DNA from: Microbacterium ureisolvens
Lineage (GTDB): Bacteria; Actinomycetota; Actinomycetes; Actinomycetales; Microbacteriaceae
Assembly: GCF_019511645.1 (NCBI RefSeq)
Contig: NZ_JAEUAX010000006.1
Span: forward strand, 124,001-188,000
Length of the DNA: 64,000 nucleotides
Reading direction: 5' to 3'
Part shown: positions 1 to 8,204 of the stretch, one piece after another
How the letters are laid out: every line of letters starts with the position of its first letter
Numbering within the stretch: position 1 is the first letter of the stretch
Program-made: the position numbers and the translations under genes
Notes under the pieces: generated by a model
Told to the model about the DNA's origin: nothing
The model's input: only the letters and a program-made list of their open reading frames with translations
The model's database searches: none

Positions 1-1
1 G

Positions 2-1471
2 CTGCGGCAGCGGTTCGTCGAGACGTTCAACTTCGAGCACCGCGGCCGTCGCGAGGACCTCGACAAGGCCGTCGCGCTGCTCGAGGGTCTCGACGACCGG
101 CGCGCACGGACCCTGCTCTCGCGCGTGCTCACGAACATGGCGATCGACGAGCACGGCACGGATGCCCGAGAGCACGCTTACCGTGCGATCGCGCTGGCCG
201 AAGAGGTCGGCGACGACGCCGCCCTCGCCGTCGCGCTGACGGTCGAGGCCTGGCGCATCGCCGCCGACGAGGACGACGAGATCGGCGCGCTGGTGCCCCT
301 CGAGCGCGCCATGACGCTGCGGCTCGACCCGCCGATGCGCGCGTACGCCGGCCAGGCGCTCACCGACATGCTGCTGCGCGTGGGCCGGTTCGACGAGGCC
401 GCGGTCGTCGGGACGCAGCAGTTCGAGGAGGTCTCGCGTGCGGGGATCGAGCGCGGCACCGGTGCGTCGATCGCCCACTCGCTCTCGTTCGCGCTCTTCG
501 CGACGGGGCGCCCCGAACCGGCGGTGCGGTATGCGCAGCGCGCCCGGCGGCTGCTGAGTCCCGTCGACGGCGCCTCGGTGGTGCGCCGGCTGGGGTCGCA
601 CCTGTCATGGGACGACCGCGCACAGGAACGCGACGACCTGTTCGCCACCGAACGCGGCCGGATCGACGAGTCGCGGGCCCGCTACCCCGAGAAGGACGAC
701 TGGTGGTCGATCGAGCGCGCGGAGGCTCGGCTGACGCTGCATGGCGGGGATTCGACATCGGATGCCGCGACCGCCGTCCTCGCCGTCGCCACGGGTGAGA
801 AGGGTTCCCCGGCGGTCCGGCGGTACGCATTGCTGACAGCCGCGTTGCTGTGCCTCTCGCCCGGCCGGCCCGTCGACCCTGCGGTGCGCGCTCAGATCGA
901 CGCCGCGGTGGAGGCGCTGCCGGAGGTCGGCCTCGCGCAGTCGGTCGCGGGGTTCGTGCGCGCGCTGCTCGCCGACGCCGACGGGGCTCGCCCGGTCGAG
1001 CGGGTCGGACTCTGGCGCGGTGTCGTCGACGACCTCGCCGGCGGCGGCCTGCCCACGTGGCACCTGCAGACCGCCCGCTGCCGCCTGGCGTGGGCGCTCA
1101 TCGACGCGGGCGAACGCGCCGAGGCTGCGGCGTTGCTCGGCGCGGTCGCCGCGGAAGCCCCGGCGCTCGGCGTCGCGCGCGCCGCACGCTGGGCGAACGA
1201 GCTCGCGGCGCAGGCCCGCCTCTCACCGGGGTCGTCGGATGCCGAGGCGTCGCACGGCGTCGTCGCGACCCTGACCCCGCGCGAGCTGCAGGTGCTCGAG
1301 CTCATCGCCGAGGGCCTCACCAACCCGCAGATCGGCCAGCGCCTGTTCATCAGCCCGAAGACGGCGTCCGTGCACGTGTCGGCGATCCTCGCCAAGATCG
1401 GCGCTGCCAACCGCGCCGAGGCCGCCGCGCTCTACGCCGCGTCCGCGTCGGCCACGGCAGCGTCGACCTGA
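2..1471 (+). CDS. LuxR-family transcriptional regulator, 5' end off window
   Basis: The reading frame is open from base 2 with no stop, so the gene begins upstream of the window and only its last 489 codons are seen. The final ~60 residues form a LuxR/NarL-type helix-turn-helix: LTPRELQVLELIAEG, then TNPQIGQRLFISPKT and VHVSAILAKIG. The preceding ~400 residues are Ala/Arg/Glu-rich helical repeats, like the TPR-like C-terminal region of large MalT/LAL-type ATPase regulators. The ATP-binding part, if present, would lie upstream and cannot be checked. The internal GTG at 125 is not a likely start because coding character continues upstream of it. Target genes are unknown. The next gene is on the opposite strand and converges on it. 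Confidence 0.85.
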   Translation: MRQRFVETFNFEHRGRREDLDKAVALLEGLDDRRARTLLSRVLTNMAIDEHGTDAREHAYRAIALAEEVGDDAALAVALTVEAWRIAADEDDEIGALVPLERAMTLRLDPPMRAYAGQALTDMLLRVGRFDEAAVVGTQQFEEVSRAGIERGTGASIAHSLSFALFATGRPEPAVRYAQRARRLLSPVDGASVVRRLGSHLSWDDRAQERDDLFATERGRIDESRARYPEKDDWWSIERAEARLTLHGGDSTSDAATAVLAVATGEKGSPAVRRYALLTAALLCLSPGRPVDPAVRAQIDAAVEALPEVGLAQSVAGFVRALLADADGARPVERVGLWRGVVDDLAGGGLPTWHLQTARCRLAWALIDAGERAEAAALLGAVAAEAPALGVARAARWANELAAQARLSPGSSDAEASHGVVATLTPRELQVLELIAEGLTNPQIGQRLFISPKTASVHVSAILAKIGAANRAEAAALYAASASATAAST

Positions 1472-1504
1472 TCCACCTGGCGGGCGAGAGGGCGGCGTCC
1501 GTCG

Positions 1505-3082
1505 TCACAGCTCCACGAGCACCTGCGCGAGGAGGATCTTCACGACCATGGCCGCGGGGTACACCAGCGAATAGCCGAGGGCGACACGGACGTCGTAGTC
1601 GGTCCGGGAATTGGCGAAGCCGAGGATCGCGGGGTTGGTCTGCGCGCCGCCCACGAGACCCGACAGACGCGTGCCGCCGAGCCGGAAGACGTGGCGCGCG
1701 AGGAGGAAGGTCGCGGCGATGAAGAAGGTGGTGAGCACGGCGCCGAGCAGCAGCAGGCGCACCACCTCGCCGGAGGCGATCGCCGATAGGATCTGGGCGC
1801 CGGCCTTCGTGCCGGCGTACGCGAGGAAGATCAGGAGGCCGAACTCGGCGAGCACGCTCGAGGCTGTGTTCGGCAAGGACGTGACGACCCGTCCGATGCG
1901 GCCGATGCGGCCCATCACCAGCCCTACGACGAGCACGCCCGCAGCGTAGCCGAGGCTGAACTGCCCGCCGCCGGGGAGCGGGACCGCGATCGAGCCCAGC
2001 AGCAGGCCGAGGAGGACGCCGAGCCCGAGCGCCACCGGGTTGATGTCGGCGAAGCCCCGCTCGGAGTCGCCCAGGAACCGGGTCACCTCGCCCATCGACC
2101 CGGTCGGGCCCACGACCCGCAGCCGGTCGCCCTGGTGCAGCACGAATTCGGGGGTCGCGACGAAATCCACATCTCCGCGGCGAACCTGCGCGATGGTCGC
2201 GCCGAACCGCTCGGGCAGGCCCAGCTCGGCGATGGTCCGGCCGGCGAGGCGGGCATCCGACAGGATGATGCGCCGGAAGTCGAGCCGGCTGCGGTCGCGC
2301 GTGAGATCGATCGCCGACGTGTGCCCGAGCTCGCGCGTCACCGCCTCGACGTCGTCCTTCGGGCCGATCACGTTCACGATGTCGCCGGGTTCGAGTGCCG
2401 CGTCGGGTCCGACGATCTCGACGTCGCCGTCGGCGGAGCGACGGCGCGAGAACGCCACGCGATCGCCGCGCCCCGCCGCGACCTCGCCCACCGTGGGGCG
2501 TGAGCCGGTGTCCACCTCGATCGGCTTGCCCACGATCGGGGCCTGGGCGTCGGTGTCCTTGTGCCGCGACCGGAGCGCGAGCGCGACGCCGATCATCGCC
2601 GCGATCACCCCGTAGACGTACGCGCTCGCATAGCCGACGGTGGCGTCGGGGCTCCCACCGGTGGCAGCGAGCGCGGGCGTGTTGTTGAGCGCGCCCGCGA
2701 ACGTTCCGGCGATGGTGATCGGAGGGATGCCGAGGGCCGAGCCCACGAGATAGGCGATGGCCGCGGTCGCCACCAGCACCCCCGTGACGACCAGCATCAG
2801 CGGGTACGACGTGCGCAGCGCGTTGAAGAAGCCCGGCCCCGCGATGAGCCCCGTGCAGAACGCGAAGACGACGAGCCCGAGGTCGCCGACCGCCGTCGGC
2901 ATCTCGATCGTGACGCCTGCCGACACACCCCACGCGGTGATGCCGATCGCCACGAACAGCACGCCGACGGCGCCCAGCGAGACGCCCGCGACGCGCACGC
3001 GCCCGAAGGCCGCGCCGACGCCGATCAGCACGAACAGCACGACGATCGGATGCTCGGCGAGGAACTGGAAGACGGTCGCCAC
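1505..3082 (-). CDS. AspT/YidE/YbjL-type transporter with two TrkA-C domains
   Basis: A ~525-residue membrane protein with the architecture of the aspartate:alanine exchanger family: an N-terminal block of hydrophobic helices, two cytoplasmic RCK/TrkA-C domains in the middle (GDIVNVIGPKDDVEAVTREL and GDRLRVVGPTGSMGEVTRFL), and a second block of helices. Family members exchange or export small organic anions, but the substrate cannot be read from sequence. A GGAGG at 3089-3093 abuts a GTG at 3088 and sits six bases before a second GTG at 3082. The spacing favours 3082 as the start (MATVFQFLAEH). It is divergent from the DNA ligase gene and shows no operon partner. Confidence 0.85.
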   Translation of the reverse strand: MATVFQFLAEHPIVVLFVLIGVGAAFGRVRVAGVSLGAVGVLFVAIGITAWGVSAGVTIEMPTAVGDLGLVVFAFCTGLIAGPGFFNALRTSYPLMLVVTGVLVATAAIAYLVGSALGIPPITIAGTFAGALNNTPALAATGGSPDATVGYASAYVYGVIAAMIGVALALRSRHKDTDAQAPIVGKPIEVDTGSRPTVGEVAAGRGDRVAFSRRRSADGDVEIVGPDAALEPGDIVNVIGPKDDVEAVTRELGHTSAIDLTRDRSRLDFRRIILSDARLAGRTIAELGLPERFGATIAQVRRGDVDFVATPEFVLHQGDRLRVVGPTGSMGEVTRFLGDSERGFADINPVALGLGVLLGLLLGSIAVPLPGGGQFSLGYAAGVLVVGLVMGRIGRIGRVVTSLPNTASSVLAEFGLLIFLAYAGTKAGAQILSAIASGEVVRLLLLGAVLTTFFIAATFLLARHVFRLGGTRLSGLVGGAQTNPAILGFANSRTDYDVRVALGYSLVYPAAMVVKILLAQVLVEL

Positions 3083-3219
3083 GGTCACCCTCCGTTCCGG
3101 ACGCGCACGCGCCCGCTCCCGAGTCTGCCGACTCTCCGGCCGTCGCGCATCCGATCTGTGCGAGGTGTGGGGTCTCGGCTCGTGGGGCGGGGTGTCGGCT
3201 GTCGGCGGGGAGCGGCAGG

Positions 3220-4275
3220 ATGAGACGCATGCCGTACGAGATCCCCGCGCCGATGCTCGCGAAGTCCGTGCCCGACGTCCCCGATCCGGCGAAGGTCCCC
3301 GGTGGGCTGAGCTACGAGCCGAAGTGGGACGGGTTCCGCGCCCTCATCTCGTGGGACGGCGAGAACGTCGAGATCGGGTCTCGCGGCGCGAAGCCGCTGA
3401 CCCGGTACTTCCCGGAGCTCGTCGAGGCGTTCGCCCGCCTCCTGCCCGAACCGTGCCTCCTCGACGGCGAGATCGTCGTTCCGATCGACCGCGACGGCCG
3501 GCGGCGGCTCGACTGGGAGTCGCTGTCGCAGCGCATCCACCCCGCAGCATCCCGGGTGAACATGCTCGCCGAGCAGACGCCGGCGATGTTCATCGCGTTC
3601 GACCTGCTCGCCGTGGGCGACCGCGATCTGCAGAACCAGCCGTTCGCCACGCGCCGGCAGACGCTCGTCGAGCTGCTGCGCGACGTTCCGGACCCGGTCC
3701 ACGTGACGCGCACCACCGACGATCCCGAGCTCGCGCGCCGCTGGCTGGCCGAGTTCGAGGGCGCCGGCCTCGACGGCGTGGTCGCGAAGCCTCTCGACCA
3801 GCCGTATGCCCCCGGCAAGCGCACGATGTTCAAGATCAAGCACGCCCGCACCGCAGACGTCGTCGCGATGGGGTACCGCATCCACAAGTCGGGTGAGGGG
3901 GTCGGCTCGCTGCTCGTCGGGCTGTACGGCGAAGACGGCACGCTCTATCCCGTCGGCGGTGTCGCCGCCTGGAGCAACGCGCGCCGCCTCGAGCTCATCG
4001 ACGAGCTCGCCCCGCTCGTCGAACGAGACGCCGACGGCGAGGCGCTGCGCGGCGAAGGCGAGAAGTCGCGCTTCCAGGCCGGTCGCGCCGACTCGTCGTT
4101 CGTGCGGCTGCGGCCCGAGCGCGTTCTCGAGGTGCGCTACGACCAGCTCGAGGGCTGGCGCTTCCGCCACACCGTGCAGTTCGAGCGCTGGCGCCCCGAC
4201 CGCGACCCGCGTTCGTGCACGTACGAACAGCTCGAGGTGGTCGCCGCATACGACTTGGCCGACGTGCTGGTCTGA
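3220..4275 (+). CDS. ATP-dependent DNA ligase, LigC-like
   Basis: A 351-residue adenylation plus OB-fold ligase. The nucleotidyltransferase motif I is YEPKWDGFRALI (Lys ~34 is the expected AMP-linked residue). Motif III-like LLDGEIVV, motif IV LDGVVAKP and motif V MFKIKHARTADVVAMGY follow in order. The length matches stand-alone actinobacterial LigC rather than multidomain LigD. It would seal nicks or double-strand breaks in the cytoplasm. Either ATG 3220 or ATG 3229 could be the start; AGGATGAG fits 3229 better. A separate LigD-type polymerase lies 1.3 kb away on the other strand (5584-6627). I see no Ku gene in the window. Confidence 0.9.
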   Translation: MRRMPYEIPAPMLAKSVPDVPDPAKVPGGLSYEPKWDGFRALISWDGENVEIGSRGAKPLTRYFPELVEAFARLLPEPCLLDGEIVVPIDRDGRRRLDWESLSQRIHPAASRVNMLAEQTPAMFIAFDLLAVGDRDLQNQPFATRRQTLVELLRDVPDPVHVTRTTDDPELARRWLAEFEGAGLDGVVAKPLDQPYAPGKRTMFKIKHARTADVVAMGYRIHKSGEGVGSLLVGLYGEDGTLYPVGGVAAWSNARRLELIDELAPLVERDADGEALRGEGEKSRFQAGRADSSFVRLRPERVLEVRYDQLEGWRFRHTVQFERWRPDRDPRSCTYEQLEVVAAYDLADVLV

Positions 4276-4371
4276 CCCCGTCGGCGGAGACCTGCTGCCG
4301 CTGCTGTGGCCTGTTCGCCGGCTCGACGCGGGTGTACCGTGCGGACAGGGTCACAGCTGTTGGAGGCATCC

Positions 4372-5541
4372 ATGGCCCGCCGAGACCACCAGGATTCCCG
4401 CGGTCGTACCGGCACACGGGTCGCGCTGATGTGCGCGGTGATCGCGGCTCTGCTCGGCGGGTGCTCATCTGCCGTGTCGTTGCCGGAGGAGCGGCCGCCG
4501 GCCGAGGCCATCCGCGAAGACATCGAGACCATCTTCAGCACCCTGTACGGCGAGGCTGCCGTCCGTGCGGTGCTCGTCCAGCAGCACGGCAAGCTCGTGT
4601 ACGAGCAGTATCAGGAGTCCACCGCGCAGGATACCTGGGATGTGCGAGGCGTCACCCGTGCGGTGACCTCGACCCTCATCGGCATCGCCATCGATCGCGG
4701 GCTCATCTCCGGCGTCGATGCCACACTCGGCCAGCTGCTTCCCGACTACGCGGGCGTCCTGACGCCGGAGACCGCGGCCATCCAGCTCAAGGCCGTGCTC
4801 ACGCACACGGCGAACTTCGCGCCGATGTCGGAGGAGCGCGACATCCGAGGGACGCCTGCCGACCTCTCCGCGCAGGCGGACTGGGTGGCCGCGATCCTCG
4901 CGGATCGCGCATCCCGCGGTCCGGGCGACGGGAGGTTCCTCTTCTCCGACCCGGGCACGCACATCCTCGCCGCCATCGTTGCAGAAGTCACCGGGATGTC
5001 CCCGTTCCGCTTCGCGGACGAGGTGCTGTTCGATCCGCTCGACATCGACACCGCGCCCCTGTGGGAGGAGCGCTTCTCCCCTGACGGCGACCCCCAAGAA
5101 CTCCTCCGGGAGTATCAGGAGGCCGAAGTGGCCTGGCCGGCCGACCCTCAGGGGGTGAACCTCGGCTACACGCACCTGCGCCTGCGCGCGACGGACCTGA
5201 TGCGCATCGGCCAGCTGATGCTCGACGAGGGCGTCTGGGACGACGAGCAGGTGGTGTCGGCCACGTGGGCCGTCCAGGCGACCAGCCCTGTCGTCGCCAC
5301 CGTCGGGTACGGAACGATCGCCTACGGCTATCACTGGTGGGTCGACCCGCAGCGCGGCATGTTCTACGCCCAGGGCGAGGGCGGAACGGCTGTCGTCGTC
5401 GATCCGGTCAGAGATGCCGTCGCCGTGATCGCCTCCGAGGTCACGATCGACGATCCGCGCGGAAACCACGGCTTCGCGAGCGCGACGGCGGTGGGACTCG
5501 CCGCGCTGCTCCTCGCCGACCTGTCCTCGGACTCCCGGTGA
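4372..5541 (+). CDS. Secreted lipoprotein of the serine-beta-lactamase fold, likely catalytically dead
   Basis: A 389-residue protein starting at ATG 4372 behind GGAGG (4362-4366). A signal peptide ends in a lipobox (ALLGGC, Cys31), so it should be a membrane-anchored lipoprotein. The body follows the class C beta-lactamase/esterase family (Pfam Beta-lactamase type): VTSTLIGIAIDRGLI, VLTHTANF, DEVLFDPLDI. The catalytic Ser-x-x-Lys is GVTR (93-96), the Tyr-x-Asn position reads FSD (191-193) and the usual H-x-G near the end is GEGG (335-338). All three active-site motifs are therefore altered, which points to a binding or regulatory role. The reading frame is intact, so it is not a simple pseudogene. 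It converges with the LigD-type polymerase gene. Confidence 0.85.
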   Translation: MARRDHQDSRGRTGTRVALMCAVIAALLGGCSSAVSLPEERPPAEAIREDIETIFSTLYGEAAVRAVLVQQHGKLVYEQYQESTAQDTWDVRGVTRAVTSTLIGIAIDRGLISGVDATLGQLLPDYAGVLTPETAAIQLKAVLTHTANFAPMSEERDIRGTPADLSAQADWVAAILADRASRGPGDGRFLFSDPGTHILAAIVAEVTGMSPFRFADEVLFDPLDIDTAPLWEERFSPDGDPQELLREYQEAEVAWPADPQGVNLGYTHLRLRATDLMRIGQLMLDEGVWDDEQVVSATWAVQATSPVVATVGYGTIAYGYHWWVDPQRGMFYAQGEGGTAVVVDPVRDAVAVIASEVTIDDPRGNHGFASATAVGLAALLLADLSSDSR

Positions 5542-5583
5542 GGCCGGCCGATCGCACGGACTCCCGCGGGTGCCTCCCGGCGC

Positions 5584-6627
5584 TCAGCCCTCGTCCTTCG
5601 GCCAGTTCGCCTCGTTCTTGCGGCTGGGCTGCACGCGCGGCGGCTCGCCGGGCATCTTCGGGAAATCGGGTGGGAACGGCAGCTCGCCGAGGCCGCCATC
5701 GAGGTCGCGCTGCCACCACTCCAGCAGCGTGTCGATGCGGCCCGGCTTCGCGAGCAGGTCCGACCACGGGTCGCCCACATCGGCGAGTCGCTGCGGAACC
5801 GTCCGCACCGTGAACGCCGCCGGGTCGACCCCGGACTCCAGCTCGTCCCAGGTGAGCGGCGTCGACACCGTCGCGGTCGGCAACGCGCGCGGGCTGTAGG
5901 CGCCGGCCATCGTGCGGTCGCGGTTGGCCTGGTTGAAGTCGATGAAGATGCGCTCGCCGCGCTCCTCCTTCCACCAGTTCATCGTGACCTTCTCGGGCAT
6001 TCGACGTTCCAGCTCGCGACCCGCGGCGATCACCGCATGGCGCACATCGAGGAACTCCCATTCGGGCTCGATAGGGCAGAACACGTGGATGCCGCGGTTG
6101 CCGCTGGTCTTCAGGAACGCCGTCAGCCCCGCCTCGGCGAGGACGTCGCGCATCGCGGGGGCTACGGCGGCGGCATCCGCGAAGTCCGTCCCCGGTTGAG
6201 GGTCGAGGTCGATGCGCAGCTCGACGGGATTGTCGGTGTTCGCCGTCAGCGACGCCCACGGGTGGAACACGATCGTGTTCATCTGCACGGCCCATACGGC
6301 CGCGGCGATCTCCGTGAGGATGATCTGCGGATGCCGCCTCCCGCTGTTGTAGGTGACGGTCTGCGCCTCGACGAAAGCCGGCGCCCCCTTCGGCGGGTTC
6401 TTCGAGTAGAACCGCTCGCCGTCGACGCCCTCGGGGAACCGCTCGAGCGACACCGGCCGGTCGCCGTTCGCCGCCAGGAACGGCTGCTGCACCGCGATGA
6501 GGTACTCGGCGAGCTCGCGCTTCGTGATCCCGACCTCGGGCCAGATCACCCGGTCGGGGTTCGAGAGGCCCACCTCGCGATCGCCGTCGGGGCCGGGCAC
6601 GGTCAGGGTGATGCGCGGGGACGCCAT
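5584..6627 (-). CDS. LigD-type DNA polymerase domain protein (prim-pol)
   Basis: A 347-residue stand-alone polymerase of the archaeo-eukaryotic primase superfamily, as found in the polymerase domain of LigD and used in non-homologous end joining. The metal-binding pair is LRIDLDP (Asp140, Asp142). The third acidic residue lies in RIFIDFNQANRDRTM (Asp230), and the nucleotide-binding block is KTSGNRGIHVF (173-183). SNPDRVIWPEVGITKREL near the N terminus is typical of the family. It is fused to neither ligase nor nuclease. No ribosome-binding site is seen; a TAGCGT box lies six bases before the ATG, so the transcript is probably leaderless. A LigC-like ligase is nearby at 3220-4275. Confidence 0.92.
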   Translation of the reverse strand: MASPRITLTVPGPDGDREVGLSNPDRVIWPEVGITKRELAEYLIAVQQPFLAANGDRPVSLERFPEGVDGERFYSKNPPKGAPAFVEAQTVTYNSGRRHPQIILTEIAAAVWAVQMNTIVFHPWASLTANTDNPVELRIDLDPQPGTDFADAAAVAPAMRDVLAEAGLTAFLKTSGNRGIHVFCPIEPEWEFLDVRHAVIAAGRELERRMPEKVTMNWWKEERGERIFIDFNQANRDRTMAGAYSPRALPTATVSTPLTWDELESGVDPAAFTVRTVPQRLADVGDPWSDLLAKPGRIDTLLEWWQRDLDGGLGELPFPPDFPKMPGEPPRVQPSRKNEANWPKDEG

Positions 6628-6633
6628 GGTCCG

Positions 6634-6639
6634 ACGCTA
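6634..6639 (-). promoter_or_regulatory. -10 box of leaderless polymerase gene
   Basis: TAGCGT on the minus strand ends six bases before the ATG at 6627. There is no purine-rich ribosome-binding site, so transcription likely starts at or next to the start codon. Confidence 0.5.
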
Positions 6640-6659
6640 GCGGGGAGCCGCGGCATCCG

Positions 6660-7265
6660 TCACCCCGCTCGCCGCTCGACCGGGAACACCATGTGCGTCA
6701 CGCGTGCGCTCGGGATCACCACCGTCGGGTCCCCGAGTCGCACGGCCGCGGGATCGACCTCGGCGAAGTACCGATGGCCCTGCCCGAGCACGACCGGCAC
6801 CAGGTCGATGGCGACCTCGTCGACGAGTCCTGCGGCGAGCGCCTGACCGGCGACGGTGCCGGCGGCCACCGCCACCGCCCTGTCCCCCGCCAGCTCCTGG
6901 GCCTTCGCGACCGCCGCCTCGATTCCGTCGGTGACGAAGTGCGCGTTCCCGGTGTGGGCATGGGCCCAGCTCTCCGGCGCCTCATGCGTGAGCACGACGA
7001 ACGGCACGCCCAGCGGGTGCACGCCGCTCCAGCCGTCGGTGATGTCGAAGAGCAGGCGGCCGACCACGAGGCATCCGAGTTCCCCGATGAAGCTACGCCA
7101 GTAGTCCGCGCTGATCGGCGTCAGATGGAATGACGCCGGCTCGCTGGCGGTGACCACCTCGACGTCCCCCGCCTCGTACCAGTCGAAGAGGCGCCCCGGA
7201 TCGTTGTTCTCGTGGGCGACGAAGCCGTCCAGCGACATCGACGCGGATGTCACGACCTTGCCCAT
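6660..7265 (-). CDS. Dihydrofolate reductase/RibD C-terminal family protein
   Basis: A 201-residue protein of the RibD-C/DHFR-like fold. It opens with MGKVVTSASMSLDGFVA, the conserved strand that begins most members. It contains LVVGRLLFDITDGW (nucleotide-binding helix region) and GTVAGQALAAGLVDEVAIDLVPVVLGQGHRYF, the family's C-terminal signature. Members bind NADPH, but this subfamily's substrate is not known. It is the last gene of a likely three-gene unit with the SRPBCC protein and the ArsR regulator upstream; three bases separate it from the former. It is therefore probably controlled by that ArsR repressor. The ORF starts at an ATG just after the preceding stop. Confidence 0.88.
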   Translation of the reverse strand: MGKVVTSASMSLDGFVAHENNDPGRLFDWYEAGDVEVVTASEPASFHLTPISADYWRSFIGELGCLVVGRLLFDITDGWSGVHPLGVPFVVLTHEAPESWAHAHTGNAHFVTDGIEAAVAKAQELAGDRAVAVAAGTVAGQALAAGLVDEVAIDLVPVVLGQGHRYFAEVDPAAVRLGDPTVVIPSARVTHMVFPVERRAG

Positions 7266-7268
7266 GGC

Positions 7269-7745
7269 TCAGCCCTCCGCCGCGAGCAGCCCGTCGAGCT
7301 TGTCGTAGCCCTCGCGCATGCCGCGCTCCATGCCCTCCGACTGCATGTTCGCGAGCACCTCGACGGTCGAGAACACGCTGTGGTCGACGATCCGCGAGCG
7401 ACCGCCCTCGAGCGCCTCGAAGCGGATGCAGTCGATGCTGACCTCATCGGGCCAGCCCTCGAACTCGAACGTCTGGATGATCAGCTCGTTCTCGCGCACC
7501 GTGTGGAAGACGCCGCGGAACGCATACTCGCCGCTCGCGTCGCGCTGCACGAAGCGGTAGCCGCCGCCCGTGCGGAAGTCCCAGTGGGTGATCTCGGTGC
7601 GCTCCTCGCCGGGTCCGATCCACTGCTGGAACAGCCGCGGATCGGCATGCGCCCGGAACAGCGCCTCGACGGGAGCGTCGAACTCCCGCGTGATGTCGGC
7701 ATACGACGTGCCCGGAACGGCTTCGATGATGAGCGGGTTGCTCAT
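7269..7745 (-). CDS. SRPBCC/AHSA1-like START-fold protein
   Basis: A 158-residue single-domain protein starting at ATG 7745 (MSNPLIIEAV) behind GAAGGAGAAGGAA. REFDAPVEALFRAHADPRLFQQWIGP is the hallmark N-terminal strand-helix of the AHSA1/SRPBCC ligand-binding family. HWDFRTGGGYRFVQRD and the C-terminal long helix (NMQSEGMERGMREGYDKLDGLL, in parts) complete the fold. Family members bind hydrophobic ligands or act as stress co-chaperones; the ligand here is unknown. The start overlaps the stop of the upstream ArsR gene by ATGA, indicating translational coupling. Longer in-frame extensions upstream run through the ArsR gene and are not real. Confidence 0.9.
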   Translation of the reverse strand: MSNPLIIEAVPGTSYADITREFDAPVEALFRAHADPRLFQQWIGPGEERTEITHWDFRTGGGYRFVQRDASGEYAFRGVFHTVRENELIIQTFEFEGWPDEVSIDCIRFEALEGGRSRIVDHSVFSTVEVLANMQSEGMERGMREGYDKLDGLLAAEG

Positions 7746-8116
7746 GGTTCCTTCTCCTTCGTGTCGGTTCTGCGAGGGTCTCCTGTCGAGGGGACGGATG
7801 CTGCCGCCGCGAGCACTGCGTCGAGCCGCCGGTAGGCGCGCTCGGCGTCGAGCCGGTAGCGGTCGATCCACGCGGTGAGTTCCTCGAGCGCCGCGGCGTC
7901 GAGGTGGACGGGTCGCCGCTGCGCATCGCGCGACCGCGTGACGAGCCCGGCGTCTTCGAGCACCTTGATGTGGCGGGACACCGCCTGCATGGTGATGGGG
8001 AACGGCTCGGAGAGCTCGCCCACCGTCGCCGGCCCGCGGCTCAGGCGCGCGATAATCGCGCGGCGGACCGGGTCGCCCAGCGCCACGAACGCTCGATCGA
8101 GTCGGTCATCGTCCAT
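7742..8116 (-). CDS. ArsR-family repressor
   Basis: A 124-residue winged-helix regulator: FVALGDPVRRAIIARLSRG, then TVGELSEPFPITMQAVSRHIKV with LEDAGLVTRSRDAQRRPVHL forming the wing. No metal-binding cysteine cluster is visible, so it belongs with the non-metal ArsR proteins commonly paired with SRPBCC proteins. It is first in an operon with the SRPBCC and RibD-like genes, overlapping the former by four bases. A repeated CAACGTAT element and a palindrome lie just upstream of the start codon (8121-8150), fitting autoregulation. Confidence 0.92.
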   Translation of the reverse strand: MDDDRLDRAFVALGDPVRRAIIARLSRGPATVGELSEPFPITMQAVSRHIKVLEDAGLVTRSRDAQRRPVHLDAAALEELTAWIDRYRLDAERAYRRLDAVLAAAASVPSTGDPRRTDTKEKEP

Positions 8117-8120
8117 TGCT

Positions 8121-8150
8121 CAACGTATCCCTTTATCAACGTATATGTTG
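8121..8150 (-). promoter_or_regulatory. Putative ArsR operator/promoter
   Basis: CAACGTAT occurs at 8121-8128 and again at 8137-8144. The second copy is half of the near-perfect palindrome CAACGTATATGTTG (8137-8150). On the minus strand TTCAAC, a 17-base spacer and GATACG could serve as -35 and -10, so the repeats would cover the promoter of the ArsR operon. Confidence 0.5.
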
Positions 8151-8204
8151 AATAGAATACGTGCGTTCGGAACGGTGTCAACCCCTCGCTGAGCCGGGGC
8201 GACC

